Assembly: GCA_024742475.1 (NCBI GenBank) | Contig: JANSYI010000011.1 | Coordinates: 166,230 to 230,229 of the forward strand | Length of the DNA stretch: 64,000 nucleotides | Origin: a bacterium | GTDB lineage: Bacteria > Myxococcota_A > Polyangia > Nannocystales > Nannocystaceae | Direction of reading: 5' to 3' | Shown: in pieces, positions 54,054 through 61,677 of the stretch | Position numbering within the stretch: the first letter of the stretch is position 1 | How the letters are laid out: every line of letters begins with the position of its first letter | Notes under the pieces: model-generated | Database searches by the model: none | Told to the model about the DNA's origin: nothing | Seen by the model: the letters and a program-made list of their open reading frames with translations, nothing else | Program-made: the position numbers and the translations under genes

Positions 54054-55070
54054 TCAGTGGTCCTGAAACCAGGCCACGATTGCGGAGGGTGCCTCGTCCA
54101 ACCAGGCGTGTCCCACCGACGGCGCGACGATGGTCTGGGTCTCCACGCCGAGGCCGACGAGCGCGTCTGCGTAGAGCTCCATCGTCCACTGCGGAACGAT
54201 CAGATCCGCACCCCCGTGCAGAAAGAGCGTGGGTCGGTGCGCGGCGTCGAGGCTCGGCGGAACGATGCAGGCCGCGCCGCCGCAGGTCGCGTACGAGGCG
54301 GAGTGGATCGCCAGCGCGCGAAAACGTGAGCGATAGGCCTGGTCCATGCGGCTGCTCATGTAGCCCCCGCTGGAGATCCCCGTCGCGTACAGGCGAGAGA
54401 CGTCGACCTCGCCCATCGTCCCCGTCTCGATCGCGTCGAAGATGTCGAGCATGAAGTCGTGGTCGTTCGACAGCTCCCACGCTGCGGACATCGGGGGGAT
54501 GTTGGTTTCCCACGCGGTGTTGCCGTCGAACCGAGCCTCGGGGGTGATCACCACGAACCCCGCATCGAGCAGCGCCTTGGTCAGCAGGCCCTGATTCCAA
54601 TAGCCGAACGCCTCGGTGTCGATGACCGTCCAAAACAGCTCGGCCGTGAACAGCGAGCCCTGAAAGACGAACACGGCCGGCCACCCTGCGGCCGGGGGAT
54701 CGCCCAGAGGCGTCTGCCAGTGCACCTCGCGCGGCACTGCATCGCCGAGGCCGGTGAAGAGCGTCAGGGTCTGGTGTGTGCAAGTGATCGTGGTCTCGGT
54801 CACCTCGCAACGGGAGGCCTGCGGTGCCGGCTCGCCCGCGTCGCCACCGGTGGTCTCGGACGAGGCGTCGGCCGAGGACGTCCCGCCCCCTGACCCCTCC
54901 GCCACAGCCGACGCACCGCCGCCGCTGCTCGGCTCGGCGCTCGAGGCTTCGGTGGTCCCGGTAGACGTGGCCGTGACGTCGGTGTTCGCCCCTTCTCCCG
55001 CACAGCCGGCAAAGAGCGAGAGCAACACGCAGCCAACGGCGAGCTTTTCAGCGGTGTATTCGATCGCCAA
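54054..55070 (-). CDS. Secreted esterase-like alpha/beta-hydrolase lipoprotein within the spc operon
   Basis: The product has 338 residues from a TTG at 55070. The only ATG (55151) lies upstream of the rplO terminator and is therefore unlikely. The signal peptide ends in LFAGC (Cys 23), followed by about 60 residues rich in Ser, Gly and Thr. The hydrolase domain shows VFVFQGSLF, then the nucleophile elbow YATGISSGGYMSSRM (Ser in G-I-S-S-G), TLFLHGGADLIVPQ with the acid Asp, and SVGHAWLD with the His. This pattern is that of the polyhydroxybutyrate-depolymerase/feruloyl-esterase-like group. It sits between rplO and secY, an unusual place for a secreted enzyme gene. Confidence 0.78.
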   Translation of the reverse strand: MAIEYTAEKLAVGCVLLSLFAGCAGEGANTDVTATSTGTTEASSAEPSSGGGASAVAEGSGGGTSSADASSETTGGDAGEPAPQASRCEVTETTITCTHQTLTLFTGLGDAVPREVHWQTPLGDPPAAGWPAVFVFQGSLFTAELFWTVIDTEAFGYWNQGLLTKALLDAGFVVITPEARFDGNTAWETNIPPMSAAWELSNDHDFMLDIFDAIETGTMGEVDVSRLYATGISSGGYMSSRMDQAYRSRFRALAIHSASYATCGGAACIVPPSLDAAHRPTLFLHGGADLIVPQWTMELYADALVGLGVETQTIVAPSVGHAWLDEAPSAIVAWFQDH

Positions 55071-55107
55071 AGCACCCCAGTGTGCCAGACGACGGGTCCG
55101 CGTCGAA

Positions 55108-55144
55108 CCAACGAAGAAGGCCGCGCCCCGGTTGGGGTGCGGCC
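55108..55144 (-). terminator. Intrinsic terminator after rplO
   Basis: On the minus strand GGCCGCACCCC (55134-55144) pairs with GGGGCGCGGCC (55119-55129), eleven pairs with one wobble, loop AACC, followed by TTCTTCGTT. It begins 25 bases after the rplO stop and would end the S10-spc transcript before the esterase-like gene. Confidence 0.7.
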
Positions 55145-55168
55145 TGTGCATCGGCGCTAGCGTGAAGC

Positions 55169-55645
55169 CTACGCTTCGCTCGCGGCAGCCTCGGCGCTGC
55201 CGAGAAGCTCGACCGAGCCGCCCGCACCTTCGACTTTGGCGATGGCGGACTTGCTGGCCTTGTGGAGCTTGATCTTGAGCGCGGTCTTGATCTCCCCGTT
55301 GCCGAGCAGCTTGATGTGCGTGGCCTTCTTGGGGATGAGGGCCTGCTCGCGCAGCACCTCGAGCGTGACCTCGGCGCCCGCGTCGAACTTGCCCTCGAGG
55401 GCTTCGACGTTGAGGCCGTGGTACTCGACGCGGTGGATGTTGATGAAGCCGCGCTTGGGCACCCGACGGTGAATCGGGAGCTGGCCGCCTTCGAAGCCGG
55501 CGCTCATGTTGCGGCGGCGGGCCTTCTGGCCTTTCATGCCGCGACCCGAGGTCTTGCCCCGGCGCGAGCCGAGTCCGCGACCCACTCGCTGCTTGCGCTG
55601 GCGAGTTCCGGGAGCGGGCTGGAGATCGTGAAGTTCGGTACCCAT
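55169..55645 (-). CDS. rplO: 50S ribosomal protein L15
   Basis: The product has 158 residues. LQPAPGTRQRKQRVGRGLGS, GKTSGRGMKGQKARRR and FEGGQLPIHRRVPKRGF are the L15 N-terminal RNA-binding signature. The C-terminal globular part ends KVEGAGGSVELLG. It is the last ribosomal gene of this unit, 7 bases after rpmD, and is followed by a terminator instead of secY. Confidence 0.97.
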   Translation of the reverse strand: MGTELHDLQPAPGTRQRKQRVGRGLGSRRGKTSGRGMKGQKARRRNMSAGFEGGQLPIHRRVPKRGFINIHRVEYHGLNVEALEGKFDAGAEVTLEVLREQALIPKKATHIKLLGNGEIKTALKIKLHKASKSAIAKVEGAGGSVELLGSAEAAASEA

Positions 55646-55652
55646 GTCTGAG

Positions 55653-55844
55653 CTAGCCTTCCTGCACAGGCTCGACCTGAATCAGGTGCTGAACCTTGCG
55701 AATCATGCCGCGAACGGCGTGGGTGTCTTCGAGCTCGACGCTGTGGTTGATGCGACGAAGCCCCAACCCGCGAACGGTCTCTTTTTGCTTGTGAGTGCGG
55801 TCGATGGTGCTGCGGACCAGGGTGACCTTGAGCTTGTGAGCCAT
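55653..55844 (-). CDS. rpmD: 50S ribosomal protein L30
   Basis: The product has 63 residues. LKVTLVRSTIDRTHKQKETV and LGLRRINHSVELEDTHAVRG cover the whole L30 fold, and the end reads GMIRKVQHLIQVEPV. Length and order between rpsE (34 bases) and rplO (7 bases) are standard. Confidence 0.96.
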   Translation of the reverse strand: MAHKLKVTLVRSTIDRTHKQKETVRGLGLRRINHSVELEDTHAVRGMIRKVQHLIQVEPVQEG

Positions 55845-55878
55845 GACGTGACCTTCCCTTCGACGATGGATGACCGCC

Positions 55879-56382
55879 TCAGGCGGACATGATCTGCTCG
55901 ACGGTCATCCCGCGGCGCCGCGCAACCATGTCGGGGCTGCGGAGCTGCTTGAGGGCGTCCATCGTCGCGTGAATGACGTTGAGGTGGTTGTTGGTGCCGA
56001 TGCACTTGCTCAGCACGTCGTGGATGCCAGCACACTCGACGACCGCACGGACGGGGCCGCCAGCGATGACGCCGGTACCCGGGGCCGCCGGGCGGAGGAG
56101 GACGCGGCCAGCACCGTGGTGGCCGAGCGCTTCGTGCGGGATCGTCGTGCCCGAGAGCGGAATCTCGAACAGGTTGTGCCGCGCGTACTCGTTGGCCTTG
56201 CGGATGGCTTCGGGAACTTCGCGAGCCTTGCCGTGGCCCATACCGACCCAGCCATGCTCGTTGCCGACGACGACGACGGCGGTGAAGGAGAAGTTCCGGC
56301 CGCCTTTGACGACCTTCGCAACGCGGTTGATGTAGACGACCCGGTCAACGAGATCGCCGAGGCTTTCGATATCGACTGCCAT
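55879..56382 (-). CDS. rpsE: 30S ribosomal protein S5
   Basis: The product has 167 residues. VYINRVAKVVKGGRNFSFTA, VVGNEHGWVGMGHGKAREVP and AAPGTGVIAGGPVRAVVE are S5 hallmarks; the first includes the loop where ram and spectinomycin-resistance changes map in other bacteria. It lies 10 bases after rplR. Confidence 0.97.
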   Translation of the reverse strand: MAVDIESLGDLVDRVVYINRVAKVVKGGRNFSFTAVVVVGNEHGWVGMGHGKAREVPEAIRKANEYARHNLFEIPLSGTTIPHEALGHHGAGRVLLRPAAPGTGVIAGGPVRAVVECAGIHDVLSKCIGTNNHLNVIHATMDALKQLRSPDMVARRRGMTVEQIMSA

Positions 56383-56392
56383 GTTTGGTTTC

Positions 56393-56749
56393 CTAGAACT
56401 CGAGGCCGGCCTCGCGCGCAGCGGCGGCCAGAGCGTTGACGCGACCGTGGTACGCGTAACCGTTGCGGTCGAACACGACCTGTTTGATGCCCTTGTCGAG
56501 GCAAGCGGACGCGATGGCTGCGCCGACGGCCTTCGCCCGAGCAGTCTTGTCCATGTCCTTGTCGTCTCCCCCGACCTTGAGGTCGGAGGCGGCGGCGAGC
56601 GAGGACGCGGTCATGTCATCGATGACCTGGGCGTAGATGTGCTTGTTGCTGCGGAAGATCGTGAGCCGCGGACGCTCGGAGGTGCCCGAGACTTTCTTGC
56701 GGATACGCTTCTTCCGGCGGAAGCGGGATTGTTGACGTTGGGTAGCCAT
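56393..56749 (-). CDS. rplR: 50S ribosomal protein L18
   Basis: The product has 118 residues. RPRLTIFRSNKHIYAQVIDD, KAVGAAIASACLDKGIKQVV and the end YHGRVNALAAAAREAGLEF are typical. It binds 5S rRNA with L5 and L25. The 93-base gap upstream to rplF is the widest inside the ribosomal unit and shows nothing recognisable. Confidence 0.97.
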   Translation of the reverse strand: MATQRQQSRFRRKKRIRKKVSGTSERPRLTIFRSNKHIYAQVIDDMTASSLAAASDLKVGGDDKDMDKTARAKAVGAAIASACLDKGIKQVVFDRNGYAYHGRVNALAAAAREAGLEF

Positions 56750-56842
56750 GTTCGAAACTCTTCTTCCCAGGCGGGGTGCGGCCGGGCGTAGTACCGGCCC
56801 CAGAAGGAGCGCAGATGGTAGGAGGCAGAGGCAGCGCAGACG

Positions 56843-57382
56843 CTACTTCTTACCGCGCTTACCCTCTTTGCGGATGATGTGCTCGTCGACGTACTTGACG
56901 CCCTTGCCCTTGTACGGCTCTGGCGGACGGTACGCCCGGATGTCGGCGGCGGCCTTGCCGACGGCGATCTTGTCGGGACCCGAGACGGTCACCTTGCCGT
57001 CCTTGGCCACTTCAGCCTTGACCCCCTCGGGGAGCGGGTAGCTGATCGGGTGCGAGAAGCCGAGCGTCAGGTCGAGGTTCTTGCCCTTGGCAGCGGCGCG
57101 GTAACCGACCCCGTTGATTTCGAGCGTCTTCGACCAGCCCTCGTGAACGCCCTTGACGATGTTGGCCGTCCGCGCGCGCGCCGTACCGTGCAGCGCACGG
57201 TCCATGCGGTTGTTGGTCGGCCGCTCGAAGGTGAGCGTGTCGTTCTCGAGCTTGAAGGAGATGCGGTGAGGCACCTCGAAGCTGAGCTCGCCCTGGGGAC
57301 CCTTGGCCGAGATGGTCTGGCCGGTGGTCTTGATCGTCACGCCTTTGGGGATGGCGATGGGTGCGTTTCCAATACGGGACAT
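56843..57382 (-). CDS. rplF: 50S ribosomal protein L6
   Basis: The product has 179 residues. MSRIGNAPIAIPKGVTIK starts the first of two L6 repeats; GVHEGWSKTLEINGVGYRA and the end YRPPEPYKGKGVKYVDEHI are diagnostic. It stands near the sarcin-ricin loop in known ribosomes. It lies 50 bases after rpsH. Confidence 0.97.
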   Translation of the reverse strand: MSRIGNAPIAIPKGVTIKTTGQTISAKGPQGELSFEVPHRISFKLENDTLTFERPTNNRMDRALHGTARARTANIVKGVHEGWSKTLEINGVGYRAAAKGKNLDLTLGFSHPISYPLPEGVKAEVAKDGKVTVSGPDKIAVGKAAADIRAYRPPEPYKGKGVKYVDEHIIRKEGKRGKK

Positions 57383-57432
57383 GGTCTTGCGACTCCTGTA
57401 TTCGTGGGGACTTGCGTGGGTGAACGCCGGGC

Positions 57433-57828
57433 TTACCAGACGCTGCAGATGAGCTCGCCGCCAACGCCCGCCTTGCGAGCCGCGCGGTCGGTCATCATGC
57501 CCTGCGAGGTGCTGACGATCATGATGCCCAGGCCGTTGCGAACCTTGGGGATGTCACCGCTCTTGGCGTAGCGGCGCTGGCCGGGCTTGCTGACTCGACG
57601 CAGGCCTTCGATGGCAGCCTGGCCGCCAGCCCACTTGAGGTCGATGTGCAGGACGCCCTGAGGGCCGTCCTCGCGAAACTCGCAGCCGGCGATGTAGCCC
57701 TCACGCTCGAGGATCTGAGCGATGCGGTGCTTGGCCTTGGAGGCGGGAAGATCGAGAGCCTTGTGGCCTGCCCCGATCGCGTTGCGAATGCGGGTCAGGA
57801 GGTCGGCGATGGGATCGGTCATGGACAT
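57433..57828 (-). CDS. rpsH: 30S ribosomal protein S8
   Basis: The product has 131 residues from the ATG at 57828, which has AAGGA upstream; the longer frame to 57900 runs into rplE. MTDPIADLLTRIRNAI, the central strand region, and NGLGIMIVSTSQGMMTDRAA with GGELICSVW at the end identify S8. In many bacteria S8 represses the spc operon. It directly follows rplE (37 bases); the rpsN gene usually found between them is missing. Confidence 0.97.
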   Translation of the reverse strand: MSMTDPIADLLTRIRNAIGAGHKALDLPASKAKHRIAQILEREGYIAGCEFREDGPQGVLHIDLKWAGGQAAIEGLRRVSKPGQRRYAKSGDIPKVRNGLGIMIVSTSQGMMTDRAARKAGVGGELICSVW

Positions 57829-57865
57829 GACAGGTTCCTTCTTTCCTCTGTGGTGCCTTGGTCGC

Positions 57866-58504
57866 TCAGTTCGCCCGGAAGGGCATCCCGAGTTGCGCAA
57901 GCAGAGCGCGACCTTCGTCGTCGGTCTTGGCGGTGGTGTGGATGCAGATGTTCATCCCTGGAACCTTGTCGAGCCGCTCGATGTCGATCTCGGGGAAGAT
58001 GAGGAGTTCGCGAACGCCCAGCGTGTAGTTGCCGCGGCCATCGAAGGCACGGCGGCTGACGCCACGGAAGTCGCGCGTACGGGGGAGAGCGATCGTAAAG
58101 AGACGATCGAGGAACTCCCACATGTTGTGACGGCGCAAGGTGACCATGCACCCGAGCTTCATGCCCTCTCGAACCTTGAAGCCGGCGATCGACTTCTTGG
58201 CGCGCGTCACGACCGGCCGCTGGCCGGCGATGAGGCCCATGCTCTCGAACGCCTGCTCGAGGAGCTTGGGAGTCTTGAGCGCCTCACCAAGTCCGATGTT
58301 GAGCGTCACCTTGGTGACGCGCGGAACCTCGAGCGGGTTCTTGTACGAGAACTCCTCCACGAGCGCCTCGCGGACGGTGCTCTCGTACTTCTGCTGGAGC
58401 TCGCACTTGTAGTTGTCGGAGCGAGCCGGAGACTCGTCCATGACCGAGCGGAACTTGTACGGAAAGCCGCGCTCGACCTTTTTCTTCTGCTGGGGATTCG
58501 CCAT
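57866..58504 (-). CDS. rplE: 50S ribosomal protein L5 with N-terminal extension
   Basis: The product has 212 residues, about 30 longer than usual. The extra part is at the start (MANPQQKKKVERGFPYKF and a Ser/Asp-rich piece). An internal ATG (58441, MDESPARSD) could shorten it, but the first start is well placed after rplX. The L5 body is standard: VTKVTLNIGLGEALK, QRPVVTRAKKSIAGFKVREG and DFRGVSRRAFDGRGNYTLG. It contacts 5S rRNA and P-site tRNA. Confidence 0.96.
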   Translation of the reverse strand: MANPQQKKKVERGFPYKFRSVMDESPARSDNYKCELQQKYESTVREALVEEFSYKNPLEVPRVTKVTLNIGLGEALKTPKLLEQAFESMGLIAGQRPVVTRAKKSIAGFKVREGMKLGCMVTLRRHNMWEFLDRLFTIALPRTRDFRGVSRRAFDGRGNYTLGVRELLIFPEIDIERLDKVPGMNICIHTTAKTDDEGRALLAQLGMPFRAN

Positions 58505-58539
58505 CTGATTACCCTCTGGTTGCCGGGCTGATGTACCGG

Positions 58540-58857
58540 CTACGTGTCGATCTGCTCGCCCGACTTGACCGCGACGCGAACGCGACGGCCGTCAGAGAGC
58601 GTGTTGATCCGGACACGAGTGGGGCCGCCCGACTGCGGGTCGGCCATCATGACGTTGGAAAGGTGAATGGGGGCCTCTTTGCGGACGCGGCCACCCTGGG
58701 GGTTGGTCTGGCTGGGCTTGATGTGCTTGGTGATCATGTTGACCCCAGCCACGAGCACCTTGTCCGCCTTCGGATACACGGCGAGAACCTCGCCCTTGGT
58801 GCCCTTGTCCTTGCCCGCGGTGACGACGACGTTGTCGCCCTTCTTGATGCGTTCCAT
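58540..58857 (-). CDS. rplX: 50S ribosomal protein L24
   Basis: The product has 105 residues. IKKGDNVVVTAGKDKGTKGE is the KOW motif; ITKHIKPSQTNPQGGRVRKE and APIHLSNVMM complete the signature. It starts 23S rRNA folding. Spacing is 59 bases from rplN and 35 to rplE. Confidence 0.97.
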   Translation of the reverse strand: MERIKKGDNVVVTAGKDKGTKGEVLAVYPKADKVLVAGVNMITKHIKPSQTNPQGGRVRKEAPIHLSNVMMADPQSGGPTRVRINTLSDGRRVRVAVKSGEQIDT

Positions 58858-58916
58858 GTCTACAGAACCTCTCTGAGAACTTTCCCGTATGGGTCCGTGT
58901 GGGTCCGGTGTGCGCC

Positions 58917-59285
58917 CTAGAGGACTTCCGGAGCAAGGCTGATGATCTTGAGGAACCGCTTGGCGCGAAGCTCCCGCGCGACGGGTCCGAAGATGCGGGT
59001 GCCGATGGGCTGCTTCTGGGCGTCGACCAGCACGGCGCTGTTGGTGTCGAAGCGGATGAGGCTGCCATCGGAGCGCCGCAGTCCCTGCCGGGTGCGGACG
59101 ACCACGGCCTTCATGACCGAGCCCTTCTTCACCTTCGAGTTGGGGAGCGCGTCGCGCACGGACACGACGATGATGTCGCCGACCGAGGCGTAGCGGCGCT
59201 TGGAGCCGCCGAGCACCTTGATGCAGAAGAGTTTGCGCGCGCCGGAGTTGTCGGCGACGTCGAGAACGGATTGAACCTGGATCAC
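58917..59285 (-). CDS. rplN: 50S ribosomal protein L14
   Basis: The product has 122 residues, the normal length. MIQVQSVLDVADNSGARKLF, GSKRRYASVGDIIVVSVRDA and FGPVARELRAKRFLKIISLA are invariant L14 segments. The ATG overlaps the rpsQ stop by 4 bases. Confidence 0.97.
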   Translation of the reverse strand: MIQVQSVLDVADNSGARKLFCIKVLGGSKRRYASVGDIIVVSVRDALPNSKVKKGSVMKAVVVRTRQGLRRSDGSLIRFDTNSAVLVDAQKQPIGTRIFGPVARELRAKRFLKIISLAPEVL

Positions 59286-59587
59286 AGGACTGGAGCCCTC
59301 TCCAGCACGGACGTCAGGCGCCAGCGCTTGTCACGGGAAAGCGGACGAGACTCGATGATGCGGACCTTGTCACCGACCTTGGCGGTGTTCTGCTCATCGT
59401 GCGCCTTGTAGCGGACGCGCTCGTTCACGTACTTCTTGTACTTCGGGTGCCGGTAACGACGGGTGACCTGGACGACGATGGTCTTGTCCATCTTGTCCGA
59501 CACCACGATGCCTTGCATGAAGCGACGGTGACGCTCGAGGTGTCCCCCGCCGACTTTTGCTTCGTTGTTTTCGGTCTGCTCGGACAT
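59282..59587 (-). CDS. rpsQ: 30S ribosomal protein S17
   Basis: The product has 101 residues, with about 20 extra at the start (MSEQTENNEAKVGGG). The OB-fold core is clear: MQGIVVSDKMDKTIVVQVTR, HPKYKKYVNERVRYKAHDE and DKVRIIESRPLSRDKRWRL. It overlaps rplN by 4 bases and follows rpmC by 6. Confidence 0.97.
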   Translation of the reverse strand: MSEQTENNEAKVGGGHLERHRRFMQGIVVSDKMDKTIVVQVTRRYRHPKYKKYVNERVRYKAHDEQNTAKVGDKVRIIESRPLSRDKRWRLTSVLERAPVL

Positions 59588-59593
59588 GATTCG

Positions 59594-59836
59594 TTACTCC
59601 TTGGCCGCCTCGGCCGCCTCGGTCTTGTGGGAGAGAGCCCCATCGATGCCGATGGCGCGCTCACGCTGAACGGTCAGCACGCGAGCGATGTCTTTCTTGA
59701 CGCGTTGGAACTGCGCGGTGTTGGTGGCGCGCTGGGTGGCCTTGGCAACGGACAGCTTCACGAGTTGGTCGCGAAGGTCGGTCTCGAGCTCAGCCAGCTC
59801 CTCGGCGTTCTTGTCACGGATTTCAGAGGTCTTCAC
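59594..59836 (-). CDS. rpmC: 50S ribosomal protein L29
   Basis: The product has 80 residues, two helices. KTSEIRDKNAEELAELETDL and QLVKLSVAKATQ match L29, and VKKDIARVLTVQRER is the conserved second helix. A C-terminal tail (TEAAEAAKE) is longer than usual. It overlaps the rplP stop by 4 bases. Confidence 0.95.
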   Translation of the reverse strand: MKTSEIRDKNAEELAELETDLRDQLVKLSVAKATQRATNTAQFQRVKKDIARVLTVQRERAIGIDGALSHKTEAAEAAKE

Positions 59837-60249
59837 AGGTCGGCCTCCCGAGCCAGGAACTTCGTTCCGATGGGCAGCTTGTGGTGGGCGCGAAGAAAAG
59901 CCTTGCGCGCGAGTTCTTCGGGGACACCGGAGATTTCGTACAGGACCCGGCCGGGCTTGACCACGGCGACCCAGTACTCGGCTCCGCCCTTACCTTTACC
60001 CATCCGAGTCTCGGCGGGCTTCTTGGAGATGGGCTTGTCGGGAAAGATGCGGATGAAGAGCTTGCCGCCCCGCTTGACGGTTCGGTTGATGGCAATACGC
60101 GCCGCCTCGATTTGACGCGACGTCAGCCACCCGCAGGTGGTCGCCTGGAGGCCGAAGTCGCCGAAGCTGACCTTGGTACCGCCCTTGGCGTTGCCCTTCA
60201 TGCGGCCCTTTTGGACCTTGCGAAACTTGACTCTGGAAGGAGAGAGCAT
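59833..60249 (-). CDS. rplP: 50S ribosomal protein L16
   Basis: The product has 138 residues. MLSPSRVKFRKVQKGRMKG, VSFGDFGLQATTCGWLTSRQ, ARIAINRTVKRGGKLFIRIF and GKGKGGAEYWVAVVKPGR identify L16. The Arg where L16 is hydroxylated in other bacteria lies in the last region. It lies 49 bases after rpsC and overlaps rpmC by 4. Confidence 0.97.
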   Translation of the reverse strand: MLSPSRVKFRKVQKGRMKGNAKGGTKVSFGDFGLQATTCGWLTSRQIEAARIAINRTVKRGGKLFIRIFPDKPISKKPAETRMGKGKGGAEYWVAVVKPGRVLYEISGVPEELARKAFLRAHHKLPIGTKFLAREADL

Positions 60250-60298
60250 GATCTAAGCCTCTTGCTTCGGTTTGCTTCGGTTTGCAGCCGGGAAGCGG

Positions 60299-60982
60299 TC
60301 AGCCGCCGCGCTGTTGCGGCGTGGGGAAGCGGGCGTCCTGCTGGCCCTTGTCGCGATGGTCGAAGACCTCGCCCTTGAAGATCCAAGCCTTGACGCCAGA
60401 GGTACCTGCCGACGTCTTCGCGATCGCGAAGCCGTAGTCGATGTCGGCGCGCAGGGTGTGGAGAGGAATGCGTCCCTCGAGGTACCACTCGCGGCGGCCC
60501 ATCTCGGAGTTGCCCAGGCGACCGGCTGCGTTGACGCGGATGCCCTTGGCTCCGAACTTCATCGCGGTCTGCACGGCGCGCTTGAGGGCACGACGGAAAG
60601 CGATGCGGCGCTCGAGCTGCTGCGCGATGTTCTCGGCGACGAGCTGCGCGTTGACCTCGGCCTTCCGAACCTCTTGGATGTTGAGGTAGACCTCGGAGTC
60701 CGTCATCTTCTGGACCTCCTTCTTGAGGGCCTCGACGCCGGCACCGCGCTTGCCGATGATGATTCCCGGACGTGCCGAGAAGATGTTGACCTTCACCTTG
60801 TTGGCCGCACGCTCGATGGTGATCTCCGAGATGCTAGCGCTGTAGAGGCGCCTCTTGAGGAAGCGGCGAAGCTTGAGGTCCTGGTGGAGCCACTCGCGGT
60901 AGCGGGTGCTCTCGAACCACTTCGAGTTCCACGTCTTGACGATCTTGAGTCGGAAGCCGACTGGATGCGTTTTTTGTCCCAT
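60299..60982 (-). CDS. rpsC: 30S ribosomal protein S3
   Basis: The product has 227 residues. MGQKTHPVGFRLKIVKTWNS, the KH motif IFSARPGIIIGKRGAGVEAL, AQQLERRIAFRRALKRAVQT and SEMGRREWYLEGRIPLHTLR are all present. S3 lines the mRNA entry tunnel. It lies 27 bases after rplV. Confidence 0.97.
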   Translation of the reverse strand: MGQKTHPVGFRLKIVKTWNSKWFESTRYREWLHQDLKLRRFLKRRLYSASISEITIERAANKVKVNIFSARPGIIIGKRGAGVEALKKEVQKMTDSEVYLNIQEVRKAEVNAQLVAENIAQQLERRIAFRRALKRAVQTAMKFGAKGIRVNAAGRLGNSEMGRREWYLEGRIPLHTLRADIDYGFAIAKTSAGTSGVKAWIFKGEVFDHRDKGQQDARFPTPQQRGG

Positions 60983-61009
60983 AGCGTTGTTCCTTGAAGT
61001 GCGTGGCGC

Positions 61010-61387
61010 CTAGTTGGCCGCGGCACTCTGCGGCTGGGGAGCGATCTCCACGAAGACGTGGCTGGTGTACTTCTTGACCTTGGTCGCGCGCCCGTGAGCG
61101 CGGGGACGCCAGCGGCGAAGCGCGGGGCCTTGGTCGACCATGACGGTGCGGACGACGAGGTCATCGACATCGATGTCGCCCTTGTCCTCGGCGTTGGCGA
61201 CGGCGGAGACGAGGAGCTTGAAGAACTCCTGCGAGCCGGCGCGGTTGAGGAAGCGGAGGCTGTTGATCGCCTGGGCGACGGGTTTGCCGCGGACCATGTT
61301 GGCGATGACGCGGAGCTTTCGCGGCGCGATACGAACGTACCGGAGCTTGGCGGTGGCTGCGTTGGTGTCTTGGCTGTCGGTACTCAT
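61010..61387 (-). CDS. rplV: 50S ribosomal protein L22
   Basis: The product has 125 residues. AKLRYVRIAPRKLRVIANMV, KPVAQAINSLRF and RRWRPRAHGRATKVKKYTSH are L22 signatures; the last is the loop reaching the exit tunnel. The N terminus is extended by a few residues (MSTDSQDTNAAT). It lies 8 bases after rpsS. Confidence 0.97.
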   Translation of the reverse strand: MSTDSQDTNAATAKLRYVRIAPRKLRVIANMVRGKPVAQAINSLRFLNRAGSQEFFKLLVSAVANAEDKGDIDVDDLVVRTVMVDQGPALRRWRPRAHGRATKVKKYTSHVFVEIAPQPQSAAAN

Positions 61388-61395
61388 CGACGGAC

Positions 61396-61674
61396 TCAGC
61401 CCTTCTTGCCTTTGCGGTCAGCGGCGTGACCACGGAACGTGCGCGTGGGCGCGAATTCGCCGAGCTTGTGGCCGACCATGTTCTCGGTGATGTAGACGGG
61501 AATGAACTTGTTCCCGTTGTGCACCATGATGTTGGCGCCGACGAAGTCGGGAATGATGACCGAGCGGCGCGACCAGGTCTTGATGGCGCGGCGGCCCTTC
61601 TCTTCCTGTGCGACCTCGACCTTGAGAGCCAGGTGGTCGTCGATGAACGGACCTTTTTTGACTGAACGAGGCAT
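61396..61674 (-). CDS. rpsS: 30S ribosomal protein S19
   Basis: The product has 92 residues. MPRSVKKGPFIDDHLALKV, IKTWSRRSVIIPDFVGANIM and GHKLGEFAPTRTFRGHAADR are diagnostic. It sits in the 30S head next to S13. The start is 3 bases after the rplB stop. Confidence 0.97.
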   Translation of the reverse strand: MPRSVKKGPFIDDHLALKVEVAQEEKGRRAIKTWSRRSVIIPDFVGANIMVHNGNKFIPVYITENMVGHKLGEFAPTRTFRGHAADRKGKKG

Positions 61675-61677
61675 CGC

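Noticed and set aside
55071..55151. ATG at 55151 as start of the esterase-like gene
   Set aside because: The extra part is the translated rplO terminator hairpin and has no signal-peptide character; the TTG at 55070 gives a proper lipoprotein start.
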